From positions 2,666,001 to 2,730,000 of the forward strand of contig NZ_JAUSYB010000001.1 of assembly GCF_030816505.1 (NCBI RefSeq): a stretch of 64,000 bases of DNA, read 5' to 3'. This DNA is from Microbacterium sp. W4I20 (lineage in GTDB: Bacteria; Actinomycetota; Actinomycetes; Actinomycetales; Microbacteriaceae). Below the pieces are notes generated by a model. The model searched no databases, had not been told where the DNA came from, and saw only the letters and a list, made by a program, of their open reading frames with translations. The position numbers and the translations under genes were made by a program. Shown piece after piece: positions 1-9,191 of this stretch (the first letter of the stretch is position 1; every line of letters starts with the position of its first letter).

Positions 1-122
1 ACCTTTCGCCGGCGACCGTCAAGACGCACGTCAACCGCATCTTCGCCAAGCTGCACCTGCGCGACAGGGTGCATGCGGTGATCCTGGGACACGAACTTCG
101 GGGTCGGCGGCAAGAGGGGTGA
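1..122 (+). CDS. LuxR-type response regulator, C-terminal end (partial)
   Basis: This is the last 39 codons of a gene that begins outside the window, read from base 3 and ending at TGA 120-122. The visible peptide LSPATVKTHVNRIFAKLHLR is the recognition half of a LuxR/NarL helix-turn-helix, where the second helix (ATVKTHVNRI) contacts DNA and the following helix with the KLHLRDR turn helps dimerise. It ends with a short basic tail. Proteins with this end are usually two-component response regulators, but the receiver domain is not in view, so a stand-alone LuxR regulator is also possible. The family call is firm; target and partner kinase are unknown. Confidence 0.85.
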   Translation, partial: LSPATVKTHVNRIFAKLHLRDRVHAVILGHELRGRRQEG

Positions 123-187
123 CAAAAGAAGACGCACGAGTCGGGTCTGCACCCGCGGAACGCGCGTCCTCGCCGCGACTGCTCAGC

Positions 188-3022
188 TCAGGGCCGGGTG
201 AGCTCTTCGAGCACCTCGATGATGTGGCGGTAGGGGCGACCGGTCGCGCGTGTCATCCCGATCTCGCAGGTGCGGTTGGCGGAGACGAAGGCGTCGAATC
301 CGCCCCGTGCGGTGTCTGCCGCGGTGATCGCGGCTGATTCCTGTGCGGTCGCGCTGGCGGTGAGTTCGGGGTGCAGCATGCCGCGGTCTCCGGCGAACGC
401 GCAGCATCCCCACTCTTCGGGGATGAAGACCTCGTCGGCGACCGCGCTGGCGATGAGGGTCAGCGCGGCCGTCGCCCCCAGTGCTGTCGTGGAACAGGTG
501 GGGTGGACGGCGATCGTGCCGATCTTCGTGGTGACGGTGAGTCTGGGCAGGACCTCGCGGGCGACGAAGGTGGTCGCGTCCTCGATGCGCAGCGCGCGGT
601 AGACGGGGTGCTGCGCGACGGCTTGGGCGAGCATGACGTCCAGCCCTTCGGTGCAGGATGCCGCGTCGCACACGACGGGCAGCTCGCCCTCTCGGCTGGC
701 CTCCCAGAGGGAGGCGAGGACGCGGTCTGACATCCGGCGGTAGCCGTCGAGGTGACCCTTCGATTTCCAGGGTGTGCCGCAGCAGAGGCCGCCGTTCTCC
801 TCGGGGATCGCCATGGCGATGCCGGCGCGGTCGAGCAGTCGGTGCAGTGCGTCTCGCGAGCCGTGGCCCTCGCCTTCGGCGCCGAACATGGTGCCGATGC
901 ACGCGCCGAAGAAGACCACTTGAGCGTCGGCCGGAGCATCAGGGCGTGGCGGCTTCGACCCGCCGCGGGGGAGTCCACCGTCGTAGAGCGGAACGGTGTC
1001 CGCGCCGAGCATGGCACGGCCGAGTTTCGTCACGCCGCGAACCAGGGGAGCGGGGAGGGCTTCCGCGACGGTGAGTGCGACGCCGCCTGCCCGTGTGACC
1101 GTTGCCCAGTGTTGCGCGGCCGTGTCCCAGACGGCGCCTTCGATGCTGCCGGCTTGCTCCGCGCGAAGGCGGCGCACGAGGTCGCCGGTGTTGATGTCGA
1201 CTGGGCAGGCGACACCGCACATGCCGTCGACCGCGCAGGTCTGCACGCCGTCGTAGTCGTAGTCGGCGCGCAGGTCCTCGAGGAGGGCGGTGTCGCCCTG
1301 CTCTTCGGCCCAGGCCATGTCGCGACGGATGACGATGCGCTGGCGTGGGGTCAGTGTGATGCTCTTGCTCGGACAGGTGGGTTCGCAGTATCCGCACTCC
1401 ACGCAGCGATCGACCTCGCTCTCGACCGTCGGCACGCGCTTGAGGTTCTGCAGATACGAGTCGGGGTCGTCGGAGAGCACGACGCCGGGGTTGAGGATGA
1501 GATCCGGATCGAGCAGCCGCTTGATCTCCCACATCATGTCGGTCAGCTCGTCGCCGTACTGTCGCCGGACGAACGGCGCCATGATGCGGCCCGTGCCGTG
1601 CTCGGCTTTGAGGGACCCCTGCTGCGACAGCACCAGCGTGACGAGGTCATCGGTGAAGCGGCGGTAGCGGGTGACGCTCTCGGGGTCGTCGAAGCGCTCA
1701 TTGAGGAGGAAGTGGACGTTGCCGTCCTTCGCGTGTCCGAAGATCACCGACCCCTCGTACCCGTGCTCTGCGAAGAGTTCGATGAGCCGTTCGCAGGTGG
1801 CGAGCAGACGCGGCACGGGGACCACGATGTCCTCCAGCAGCGCAGTGGTGCCTGACGGGCGCGCACCGGCGACCGCCGTGTAGAGGCCCTTCCTGACATG
1901 CCACAGGGCGGCGCGCTCGGCGGTATCCGTCGTCAGCCGCGGCGAGATGGCGAGCGGTAGGGATTCGAAATGAGCCTGTGCCGTGGCACTCGCTGCGACG
2001 AGCGCGTCAGTGGCGGAGGCGTGTACCTCCACGAGCAGCGCGGCATGCCCCCGCACATCGATCTCTGCAATCGCGTCTGGAACATCGCTGAGACTCTGTG
2101 CGACTCGGAGGGATGCCGCGTCCATCAGTTCGATGGTGGCGAGACCGAGGTCGGTGAGAGAGGGGAGCGCCGTCATCGCGTCCGGCAGCGTCTCGAAGAC
2201 GAGGAGACCGGTCGCGATCGCGGGGCGGATCTCGATGGTGCGGAACCGTGCTTCCGCGACGAAGGCGAGCGTGCCTTCCGATCCGATGATGAGGTGTTCG
2301 AGGATGCGCACGGGGTCGTCGAAGTCGAGGAGCGCGTTGAGTCCGTATCCCATCGTGTTCTTCATGGAGAACTGTTGACGGAGGAACGCGACGTGCGCGG
2401 GCGATTCGAGCACCCGAGCGCGCAGTGCGAGCAATCCGTCGGCGATCTCAGGTTCTGCGGTGCGCAGCAGGGCGTCGGCGTCGGGGAGCCCGGTGTCGAG
2501 GATCGTGCCGCTGGGCAGGACGATCCGCATCGATTCGATCGTCTTATACGAGTTCTCGACGATCCCGCACGCCATGCCGCTGGAGTTGTTGGCCACGACA
2601 CCCCCGATCGTGCACGCGATCTCGCTGGCAGGGTCGGGGCCGAGCTTGCGTCGATAGCGTGCCAGGCGGGTGTTGACCTGGCGCACGGTGGCGCCCGGAC
2701 CGACCCGGACCGCTGCCCCGTCGTCCTCGACGAGGATGTCGCGGAAATGACTGCGGGTGTCGACCAGGATGTCCCCGCTCACGCCCTGCCCGGACAGGCT
2801 CGTGCCGCCCGAGCGGAACGTCAGAGTGCGGCCGGCCGCGCGCACAGCCGCGAAGACCCGGGACACGCCTTCCGCATCCGTGGGGGACAGGACCGCGTCG
2901 GGGATGAGCAGATAATGCGAGGCGTCGTGCGCGCGACCGAAGCGGTCGATCGACCGGGCGTGCACCTGTGTGGACTCCCCGATCAGAGCGGGATCCAACG
3001 GTTCAGCGAGCGTGGTCGACAC
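188..3022 (-). CDS. FAD-binding and 4Fe-4S dehydrogenase, D-lactate dehydrogenase-like
   Basis: A 944-aa membrane-associated-type flavin/iron-sulfur dehydrogenase that probably oxidises a D-2-hydroxy acid (D-lactate, glycolate or D-2-hydroxyglutarate type) and passes electrons to quinone or a carrier. The N-terminal half is a PCMH FAD domain followed by the FAD-oxidase C-terminal domain (HGTGR near residue 480). Near residue 541 lies the ferredoxin motif CVECGYCEPTCPS, and near 596 a second cluster, CAVDGMCGVACPVD. Two cysteine-rich CCG-type domains follow, with CCGTPW near 746 and CCAFAGDRG near 872. I start at GTG 3022 because AAGGGG lies just upstream; an in-frame ATG at 3052 would add ten basic residues. 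Single-chain fusions of this kind are known as Dld-II/YdiJ-like enzymes. The substrate is not determined by the sequence. It faces away from the regulator upstream and may belong to the catabolic block that follows on the same strand. Confidence 0.85.
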   Translation of the reverse strand: MSTTLAEPLDPALIGESTQVHARSIDRFGRAHDASHYLLIPDAVLSPTDAEGVSRVFAAVRAAGRTLTFRSGGTSLSGQGVSGDILVDTRSHFRDILVEDDGAAVRVGPGATVRQVNTRLARYRRKLGPDPASEIACTIGGVVANNSSGMACGIVENSYKTIESMRIVLPSGTILDTGLPDADALLRTAEPEIADGLLALRARVLESPAHVAFLRQQFSMKNTMGYGLNALLDFDDPVRILEHLIIGSEGTLAFVAEARFRTIEIRPAIATGLLVFETLPDAMTALPSLTDLGLATIELMDAASLRVAQSLSDVPDAIAEIDVRGHAALLVEVHASATDALVAASATAQAHFESLPLAISPRLTTDTAERAALWHVRKGLYTAVAGARPSGTTALLEDIVVPVPRLLATCERLIELFAEHGYEGSVIFGHAKDGNVHFLLNERFDDPESVTRYRRFTDDLVTLVLSQQGSLKAEHGTGRIMAPFVRRQYGDELTDMMWEIKRLLDPDLILNPGVVLSDDPDSYLQNLKRVPTVESEVDRCVECGYCEPTCPSKSITLTPRQRIVIRRDMAWAEEQGDTALLEDLRADYDYDGVQTCAVDGMCGVACPVDINTGDLVRRLRAEQAGSIEGAVWDTAAQHWATVTRAGGVALTVAEALPAPLVRGVTKLGRAMLGADTVPLYDGGLPRGGSKPPRPDAPADAQVVFFGACIGTMFGAEGEGHGSRDALHRLLDRAGIAMAIPEENGGLCCGTPWKSKGHLDGYRRMSDRVLASLWEASREGELPVVCDAASCTEGLDVMLAQAVAQHPVYRALRIEDATTFVAREVLPRLTVTTKIGTIAVHPTCSTTALGATAALTLIASAVADEVFIPEEWGCCAFAGDRGMLHPELTASATAQESAAITAADTARGGFDAFVSANRTCEIGMTRATGRPYRHIIEVLEELTRP

Positions 3023-3044
3023 GATGCCCCTTCGCTTGGTCTGT

Positions 3045-3980
3045 TCACGCAACGTGCAGGCGGATCTCTATCCAGCCGGACACGGATTCACCTGCGGCGA
3101 GCGATGGGGAACGCCCCGCTGCGACTGCGTCAGAGAGGATCGGGACTTCGCACGACTGCGGTTCGATGGCGCACGCGACGACCCCGCCTTCTCGGCTCTC
3201 TCTCAGTGCCCAGAACCAGAGATACGGCCAGGCCGCGCCGTCCCACAGCACTTCCGCGCGGATGCCGAGGGCCGAATTGGCGATGGCGTATCGGTGCTCC
3301 TGCAGTGCATCGCTGAACAGCATCGCGTGCAGAGGGTGGTCGGGGAATCGGCGCAGATCGATGAGGTCGCCGGAGGGCGAGGGGAAGCTGTGGAGTTCGC
3401 CCGATCCTGCTGCGCTTCGCTTGCCGGAGCCCGTCTCGAGCTCGATGCTGCCGTGCAGCGCCCCCATCGGCAGGTCGACCACTGAGCCGGCCAGGAAGGT
3501 CTCGCCGAAGGTGACGTGCTGGCCCCACAGATACGGCAGACGCCTCGCAGAGCTGTTCGTGACCGTCTCCTCGACGCGGATCACCGGCGCCGCAGCGGAA
3601 AGAGTGATCGTCTTGACGAGCGTGAACGGCAGATCCGAGCTGGCAGCGCTCAGCGCGATGACGATGTCGCCACCTGCAGCCGGGACGACATCGCCGGTCC
3701 ATCGTGCATGCTGCACATCGCCATGGGCCGTGATCGGGTTTCCTCCGAACTCACACGCGAGGCCTGCGTTCGGGAACAGTTCATACCAGCCGCCGACGGT
3801 GTACTCGCGTGGACCGGCGGGGTCGGTGTAGAGGAGGTCGACCCCTGAACGGCGATCGATCAGTTCGTACAGGTGTGCACCGTGATCAACGTCGATTGCG
3901 ACGGTCATCCATTCATTCGAGAGCCGGAGACAGCGGTCGCCATCGACGAACTCGTCGACGACGGACGTTCGTGAGCTCAT
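3045..3980 (-). CDS. Aldose 1-epimerase-like protein
   Basis: A 311-aa cytoplasmic protein with the galactose-mutarotase-like beta-sandwich. The N-terminus (RLSNEWMTVAIDVDHGAHLYEL) matches the first strands of aldose 1-epimerase and DUF4432-type proteins, and GGWYELFPNAG plus CEFGG are the sugar-site loops. Members interconvert anomers or bind hexose-derived sugars. The start is ATG 3980, which overlaps the stop of the upstream GH20 gene by four bases, so the two are translationally coupled. A role in mutarotating the sugar released by that hexosaminidase is inference. A stretch of open frame upstream of 3980 is only antisense/overlap and has no homology-like content. Confidence 0.75.
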   Translation of the reverse strand: MSSRTSVVDEFVDGDRCLRLSNEWMTVAIDVDHGAHLYELIDRRSGVDLLYTDPAGPREYTVGGWYELFPNAGLACEFGGNPITAHGDVQHARWTGDVVPAAGGDIVIALSAASSDLPFTLVKTITLSAAAPVIRVEETVTNSSARRLPYLWGQHVTFGETFLAGSVVDLPMGALHGSIELETGSGKRSAAGSGELHSFPSPSGDLIDLRRFPDHPLHAMLFSDALQEHRYAIANSALGIRAEVLWDGAAWPYLWFWALRESREGGVVACAIEPQSCEVPILSDAVAAGRSPSLAAGESVSGWIEIRLHVA

Positions 3981-5518
3981 CCCGCGCGACCGTCGTCCAG
4001 CGGACGGAACGACACCCCGAGCTGCGACAGACGTTCGAGATGTGCCGGCAGCGTGTCGGCGATGAATTGACCGTTGTCCGGTGTCCCCCAGACGACATCG
4101 GCGAAGACGCACGCCCGCGGAAACGCCATGTACTCGACCTGACCGGGAGTGGTGAGATACTCGCTCCACAACTGGAACTGAGACCCCAGGATGTGGGCGC
4201 GCTGCTCCTCGCTGAGCCCCGCAGGAACAGGGTGATAGGCGCGAATGGCAGCGAGATCGAGCAGCGGTCCGTGCGCGAGCGGCTCGATCTCGGCCGGTCC
4301 CTGGTAGTAGTCGAAGTAGGTGGACTCCTGCGGAGCCATCACCACATCATGTCCGAGTCGCGAGGCGAGAATGCCTCCCTCTTCGCCCCGCCACGACATC
4401 ACGGCGGCACCCGGCGGCAGCCCGCCCTCGAGGATCTCATCCCAACCGATGACGCGCCGTCCGCGCGAGTGCACGAATGCGGTGATCTGGCCGAGGAACC
4501 AGCTCTGCAGCTCGTCCTCGTCCCCCAACTCCTCCTCTCGAATACGTCTCTGTGCCTCGGGGCTCGCCTGCCACTCTTCCTTCGGGCATTCGTCCGCCCC
4601 GAGATGGACGAACTCGAAGGGGAAGATGTCGAACACGAACTCGAGCACGTCGCGACAGAACCCCAGGGTCTCATCTGAGACGGAGAACACGTGCGGGGAT
4701 ACCCCCCAGCCCCGTGCCACTCGCACGGGAGTGCCGTTGCCGAGCCACGGGTAGGCGGCGATCGCGGCCTGCGCGTGACCCGGCATCTCGATCTCAGGCA
4801 GGATCTCGATCCCGAGCCGAGCAGCGTGCGATACGAACCCTTCGAGGTCTGCGCGAGTGTAGAAGCCTCCATGAGGGATGCCGTCGTGTGGCGGATCATC
4901 CGACCACGGGTCTACGTGGCGGCCGCGCACGGTGCCCTCCCGCCAGGCGCCGACCTCGGTCAGCCGGGGGTAGCCGGGTATCTCGATTCGCCACCCCTGA
5001 TCCTCGGTGAGGTGAAGGTGGAGTCGGTTGAACTTGTGCAGCGCGATGAGATCGATGAAACGGTGGACGAAAGCGGGCGGCATGAAGTGGCGGCCGGTGT
5101 CGAGGTGCGCGCCACGCCACCCCAGCGACGGCTGGTCTTCGATGTGGACGTTCGGGACAGCCCACGTGATTCCGGCTTGCAGCGTCGGGGCGTAGACCTC
5201 TGCGGGCAACAGTTGTCGAATCGTCTGCACCGCATGCAGAGCACCCAGTCTGCCGGAAGCGCGCACCAGTATGCGCTGAGTCTCGACGACGACGACATAT
5301 TCCTCAACGCCAAGCGTGCGATCGACCGAGAAGCGGATGCTGCCGCTGTCGTCGACGTCGAGCGACAACCCTGTCGCTGGGCGAAGGAGCTCGCCCAGGA
5401 GTCGTGCCGCATCCTCGATCTCGGCGTCGGCGCTGATCGTGGTCGAGGGGGAGAGGACGAAGGGGGCGCCGCCGAGTTCGAGGCATGCGGAAGGACGGGG
5501 CACGAGTCTGACGCTCAC
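3977..5518 (-). CDS. GH20 beta-N-acetylhexosaminidase, cytoplasmic
   Basis: A 513-aa glycoside hydrolase family 20 enzyme that removes terminal beta-linked GlcNAc or GalNAc by substrate-assisted catalysis. It has the GH20b alpha/beta domain (about residues 1-130) and then the TIM barrel, beginning with LGWRGAHLDTGRHFMP. The family signature HLGADECPKEEW near residue 307 contains the catalytic Asp-Glu pair. HLHLTEDQGWRIEI is the conserved third-strand motif. No signal peptide is visible, so it should act on imported oligosaccharide. The start is GTG 5518, which overlaps the stop of the creatininase gene (GTGA) and has GGAGAAG upstream; the long open frame before it is out of context. Its place between an ABC sugar importer operon and an aldose-epimerase-like gene fits intracellular processing of an amino-sugar glycan. 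Confidence 0.92.
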   Translation of the reverse strand: MSVRLVPRPSACLELGGAPFVLSPSTTISADAEIEDAARLLGELLRPATGLSLDVDDSGSIRFSVDRTLGVEEYVVVVETQRILVRASGRLGALHAVQTIRQLLPAEVYAPTLQAGITWAVPNVHIEDQPSLGWRGAHLDTGRHFMPPAFVHRFIDLIALHKFNRLHLHLTEDQGWRIEIPGYPRLTEVGAWREGTVRGRHVDPWSDDPPHDGIPHGGFYTRADLEGFVSHAARLGIEILPEIEMPGHAQAAIAAYPWLGNGTPVRVARGWGVSPHVFSVSDETLGFCRDVLEFVFDIFPFEFVHLGADECPKEEWQASPEAQRRIREEELGDEDELQSWFLGQITAFVHSRGRRVIGWDEILEGGLPPGAAVMSWRGEEGGILASRLGHDVVMAPQESTYFDYYQGPAEIEPLAHGPLLDLAAIRAYHPVPAGLSEEQRAHILGSQFQLWSEYLTTPGQVEYMAFPRACVFADVVWGTPDNGQFIADTLPAHLERLSQLGVSFRPLDDGRAG

Positions 5519-6288
5519 GAGAGCTTCTCCCCGGTCGATCCCTGGGAGATGAAGTGCGTCGTGAAGGCAACGGCGCGCTCGACGAACGCCTCGACGAGCG
5601 GGGTGCCGACCTCCTCGGACGCTCGACGAGGATCGCCGAGCGTGCCGTTGGCAGACCACGCGGAGAACGGCTGCGGCACGTCGAACCGACCCGTCGGCGG
5701 ATCGGTGAACCCGTCGAGCGGTGCGATCTCGGCGGGGCCCTGCAACGCATCCGGGCGGACGAGAGCCGGGTCGCAAACCATTGCGAGGGAGGTCTCGATC
5801 TCGCAGGCGTGATGGTAACGATGCCCCGGTTCGAAGTACGCCGAAGTCAGATCGCCGATCACCTGACCCCACATCAGGTGCGCAACCGAGCAGCCGAGGT
5901 CGCGCCCGATCTCACGGGCCGCGAGTCTGGTCGCGTCGGTGTTGCCCCCGTGTCCGTTGACCACGACCACGCGGGTGATGCCGTTCGCCAGGAGCGACTC
6001 GCACACATCGCGGAGGAAGGCGAGCAGAGTCGCCGGACGCAATGTCAGGGTGCCGGCGAAGCCGAGATGATGCTCCGAGAGCCCGTATGCCATCGGCGGG
6101 CAGAGGATCGATCGCTCGCCCAGCGCGTGATCGATCCGCCGGGCGAGTTCGGTCGCGATGGCGATGTCGGTGCGCAGTTCGAGATGCGGACCGTGCTGTT
6201 CTGTCGCCCCGATGGGGACGATGGCCACGGCGGCACGTGCGAGCGCTCTCGCCGCCTCTACCGTGGTGAGGGTCGACAGTTCGGTCAC
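5515..6288 (-). CDS. Creatininase-family metal amidohydrolase
   Basis: A 257-aa protein of the creatininase (creatinine amidohydrolase) fold. GATEQHGPHLEL is the N-terminal metal motif with Glu and His ligands, VVVNGHGGN is the family hallmark, and HACEIETS supplies a further Glu ligand. Family members hydrolyse cyclic or linear amides; besides creatinine they include formamide hydrolases and 3-dehydro-scyllo-inosose hydrolase (IolN), a ring-opening sugar hydrolase. Creatinine use is unlikely here because no creatinase or sarcosine oxidase is nearby. The context of glycosidases and sugar transport favours opening a keto-sugar or cutting an amide on a sugar. Both ends overlap neighbours by four bases, so it sits in the middle of a coupled operon. 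Confidence 0.82.
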   Translation of the reverse strand: MTELSTLTTVEAARALARAAVAIVPIGATEQHGPHLELRTDIAIATELARRIDHALGERSILCPPMAYGLSEHHLGFAGTLTLRPATLLAFLRDVCESLLANGITRVVVVNGHGGNTDATRLAAREIGRDLGCSVAHLMWGQVIGDLTSAYFEPGHRYHHACEIETSLAMVCDPALVRPDALQGPAEIAPLDGFTDPPTGRFDVPQPFSAWSANGTLGDPRRASEEVGTPLVEAFVERAVAFTTHFISQGSTGEKLS

Positions 6289-8270
6289 GTGATGTCCTCC
6301 AGCTGCAGGCGGATGGCGACGACGCCCTTCGGGGGGACGCGCGCCGTGAGAGTGCGTCCGGTGAACCGAACGGGAAAAGCCAGATCCCCGCTCAGTGACC
6401 GGGCGCTGACGATCGGGCGCTCGGCGGTGAACTGCGCATCGCGGAACCGATACTCGGTGTTGTGCAGGATGACCTCTGCGCTCGTCGCCGAGTCCACAGC
6501 GACCACGATCTGGATGGCCGTGCTCGCGCCGGGGTTGCCGAGCGGACCACCGTCGCCTATACCGGGACGCAGAGCACGCGCCGCCTCGGCGACGAGCGCC
6601 GGCGGCGGCAGCTGCATCGGCAGCTCGATCAACCAGGTCTCGATCACTTCGTCATACGTGCTCGCGGGACGGAAGTCACGCTGGGTGACAGTGCTTTCGA
6701 CGGGTGCCGCCGTCCGATCCGACTGAATGCTGAGTCGCCACGAGCCGGAGAACTCCGGCCCGCCGTCGACCGGTCCGAGAGCGACGACCTGGTCATGAGC
6801 GGCACGGATCTCGTCGAGCAGGGCATCGGGATACAGATCGGGCCTCAGCACGAGCACCGGCCCGGTGACGGACGCGTGCTGCTCTGCTGAGGCGATCGTG
6901 CCGACGATGGCTCCCGCGCGGAGCAGGCTGCTGAGCAGAGTATGCGTGTGCGCGACGCGGTCCTCGATGAACCGATCCACCTCGGTATCGAGAGTGCGGG
7001 GGGAGTAGAGCAGGGTGAATCCGCCGGCACCGTCGCGAGGCGCCGTATCACAGGTGCTGCGCAACCTGTCCAGATCCGCCCAGACGTCAGCCGCGATCCC
7101 GTCGGCGAGACAGTAGAGGCTGGCGTCGAGGCACGCGGTGCTCTCGCGCTCGCCGGGGTCCCATGCGCGCAAACTCGTCAGCAGCCGCTGGTCGCGCTCG
7201 AGCATCGCCGGTGCCGTGTGCACCACGTCCCATTGCTCGTAGGTGTCGTGCACGGAGACGAGACCGGCAAGAGGCATGTGCGGGAGGTGTGCGCGGATCA
7301 GGAGGACTGCCGCCATCTGGCCGTGGATCGGAGGGTGGGTGGGGGCCTCGAGCAGCTCCACGCCTGCTGCGACGGTCTCGAGGACGAAGCCGTCGACTCC
7401 CGCGGCGGCGAGCGTGCGGTAGTCGATGCCGAAGCGGTACAGAGCCTCGAACGGGTCGCGCATCCACGCATTGTTGAGTATGACGATGGCGCCTATGGCG
7501 TGCAGGCTCTCGCTGACCGTCGACCAGAACGCCTCCCACCTCAGGGCGAGGAAGGCGATCCACTCGCGGCGGGCTGACGCCCAGATCCAGGCGGCGCGCT
7601 CGGTGGTGAAGCCCGCGGGAACCGGAGTGCTGCGGTGCTCCTCGAACTGTTCGATCATGTCGTCGGAGAAGTCGGCCGCCCAGAGCGGCAGGCGAGGGCT
7701 GGACAGTCCGTCGGCGCCGTGCAGCCCGTCGAATCCGTAGTAGACGAACACCGCGGTGAGGCCCGAGGTCAGCGTGTCGACGTAGGGGGTGCCGTCTGCC
7801 AGGCGACCGAGGGGGTTGATCAGACCGGGCCGCTTCGCGCCCATCCGGTCGGTCACCGTGAGCTCAGGGTGATCGAGATTCCACGAGCCCTGCTGCGTGC
7901 GTCCGTCGAGCTCGAACTGGTACAGGTCGAAGATCGCGAAGAACACGGCGACACCGGCGCCCTGCAGCGCGCGGACGAGGCCGCGCAGCTGCGACCTCGT
8001 CCAGTCCTGCCGTGGTCCCCGCACCGCGACCGGCCTGGCAGCGTACGAGGTGCACTCGGTCGGGATCAGCCCGTCGTCGTCATCGCGATGCGCATGGACG
8101 AACTCGGCGCTGAAAAGGAGCAGGGAGAGTCGCTCGGGGCGCTCACCCATGTCGCCGAGTACGGCCTCGGCACCAAAGTCGGGGAGTGTGTTGTCAAATC
8201 CGATGAGTTCGATCCAGACGTGCTTCGCGGGGGAAGCGGTGGGACCGTGTTCGAGGGTGGAGGACGGCAT
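6285..8270 (-). CDS. Unassigned 661-aa putative glycoside hydrolase
   Basis: I do not recognise a named family. The protein looks like a cytoplasmic TIM-barrel glycosidase with a C-terminal beta domain. HVWIELIGFDNTLPDFG opens the chain. YVDTLTSGLTAVFVYYGFDGLHGADGL is a strand-loop typical of barrel glycosidases, and GIDYRTLAAAGVDGFVLET is another barrel strand. From about residue 480 onward the chain reads as a Rossmann-like module and a beta-sandwich ending in VPPKGVVAIRLQLEDIT, like the accessory domains of GH42/GH66-type enzymes. No signal peptide is present. ATGA overlap with the creatininase gene and a six-base gap to the permease gene place it in the transporter operon, so it very likely acts on the imported sugar. 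Catalytic residues cannot be assigned by eye. Confidence 0.6.
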   Translation of the reverse strand: MPSSTLEHGPTASPAKHVWIELIGFDNTLPDFGAEAVLGDMGERPERLSLLLFSAEFVHAHRDDDDGLIPTECTSYAARPVAVRGPRQDWTRSQLRGLVRALQGAGVAVFFAIFDLYQFELDGRTQQGSWNLDHPELTVTDRMGAKRPGLINPLGRLADGTPYVDTLTSGLTAVFVYYGFDGLHGADGLSSPRLPLWAADFSDDMIEQFEEHRSTPVPAGFTTERAAWIWASARREWIAFLALRWEAFWSTVSESLHAIGAIVILNNAWMRDPFEALYRFGIDYRTLAAAGVDGFVLETVAAGVELLEAPTHPPIHGQMAAVLLIRAHLPHMPLAGLVSVHDTYEQWDVVHTAPAMLERDQRLLTSLRAWDPGERESTACLDASLYCLADGIAADVWADLDRLRSTCDTAPRDGAGGFTLLYSPRTLDTEVDRFIEDRVAHTHTLLSSLLRAGAIVGTIASAEQHASVTGPVLVLRPDLYPDALLDEIRAAHDQVVALGPVDGGPEFSGSWRLSIQSDRTAAPVESTVTQRDFRPASTYDEVIETWLIELPMQLPPPALVAEAARALRPGIGDGGPLGNPGASTAIQIVVAVDSATSAEVILHNTEYRFRDAQFTAERPIVSARSLSGDLAFPVRFTGRTLTARVPPKGVVAIRLQLEDIT

Positions 8271-8276
8271 CGGTGA

Positions 8277-9191
8277 CTATCCCTTCACACCGGTGACGAC
8301 GACGCCCTGGATGAACCACTTCTGCGCGACGGCGAACAAGGCGATGCAGGGCAACATCGAGAAAAGTGTCGCAGCCATCATGAGAGGGAAGTTCTGACTC
8401 TGCGCGCCGACGAAATTGCTGATGCCGAGGGAGAGCGGGAACTTGTCCTGCGATTGCAGGAAGATGAGCGGACCGAGGTAGTCGTTCCAGTACTGCAGGA
8501 ACGCGAAGAGTCCGACGATCATGAGGGCCGGTTTCGACAGCGGAAGGATGATGGTGAGGAAGATGCGGATCGATCCCGCGCCGTCGATACGCGCGGCCTC
8601 ATCGAGCTCGAGCGGGATGTTCAGGAAGAACTGGCGCAGCAAGAAGGTGTTGAACGGCGCGGCGAAGAATGCCGGCACAAGAATCGGCAGATAGGTGTCG
8701 ATCCAGCCGATGTTGCTGAAGATGATGTACGACGGGACCACGGTCACCCAGATCGGCACCATCATCGTGCTCAGCATGAGGAAGAACAGCGGCTCGCGGA
8801 AGCGGAAGCGGAAGCGCGCGAATCCATATGCGGCGCAGGCGCTGCTGATCACGCTGCCGGCGACGCCGACAACCGTCAGCACGATCGTGTTCCAGGTGTA
8901 GGTCAGGAAGGGTGCTTCGGTGAAGATATCCGCGAAGTTGGCCCAATCGATCGGATTCGGGAGCCACTTGATCGGGTAGTCGTAGACCTGGTCGGGCGTC
9001 TTCAGGCTGGTGCTCAGCATCCAGAAGAACGGCACCATGTACATCACGCAGCCGACCGCGAGCACGGCGTAGGTGATGACCATGATCATGCGACGTCGAC
9101 TCGTGCGGCTCATGGGCGCGGCGTGCTGCTTGCGGCGCGGTTCCTCGGCGAGCGGCACGGGCGAGGAACGCGGCTTCTCGGTGATGGTCAT
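8277..9191 (-). CDS. Sugar ABC transporter permease (MalG/UgpE-like)
   Basis: A 304-aa inner-membrane subunit of a carbohydrate uptake ABC transporter. After a basic cytoplasmic N-terminus (about 35 residues) there are six hydrophobic segments, beginning MIMVITYAVLAVGCVMYMVPFFW. The EAA loop ELDEAARIDGAGSIRIFLTIILP, which docks on the ATPase, lies about two thirds along. The C-terminal FIQGVVVTGVKG is typical of MalG-like permeases. The start is ATG 9191, overlapping the stop of the other permease (ATGA); an upstream open frame of over 130 codons is out-of-frame read-through of that permease and is not protein-like. Confidence 0.93.
   Translation of the reverse strand: MTITEKPRSSPVPLAEEPRRKQHAAPMSRTSRRRMIMVITYAVLAVGCVMYMVPFFWMLSTSLKTPDQVYDYPIKWLPNPIDWANFADIFTEAPFLTYTWNTIVLTVVGVAGSVISSACAAYGFARFRFRFREPLFFLMLSTMMVPIWVTVVPSYIIFSNIGWIDTYLPILVPAFFAAPFNTFLLRQFFLNIPLELDEAARIDGAGSIRIFLTIILPLSKPALMIVGLFAFLQYWNDYLGPLIFLQSQDKFPLSLGISNFVGAQSQNFPLMMAATLFSMLPCIALFAVAQKWFIQGVVVTGVKG

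Noticed and set aside
5515..6288. A creatinine degradation pathway
   Set aside because: The creatininase-family gene stands alone without creatinase, sarcosine oxidase or hydantoin genes, and is embedded in a sugar operon, so a literal creatininase function is not supported.
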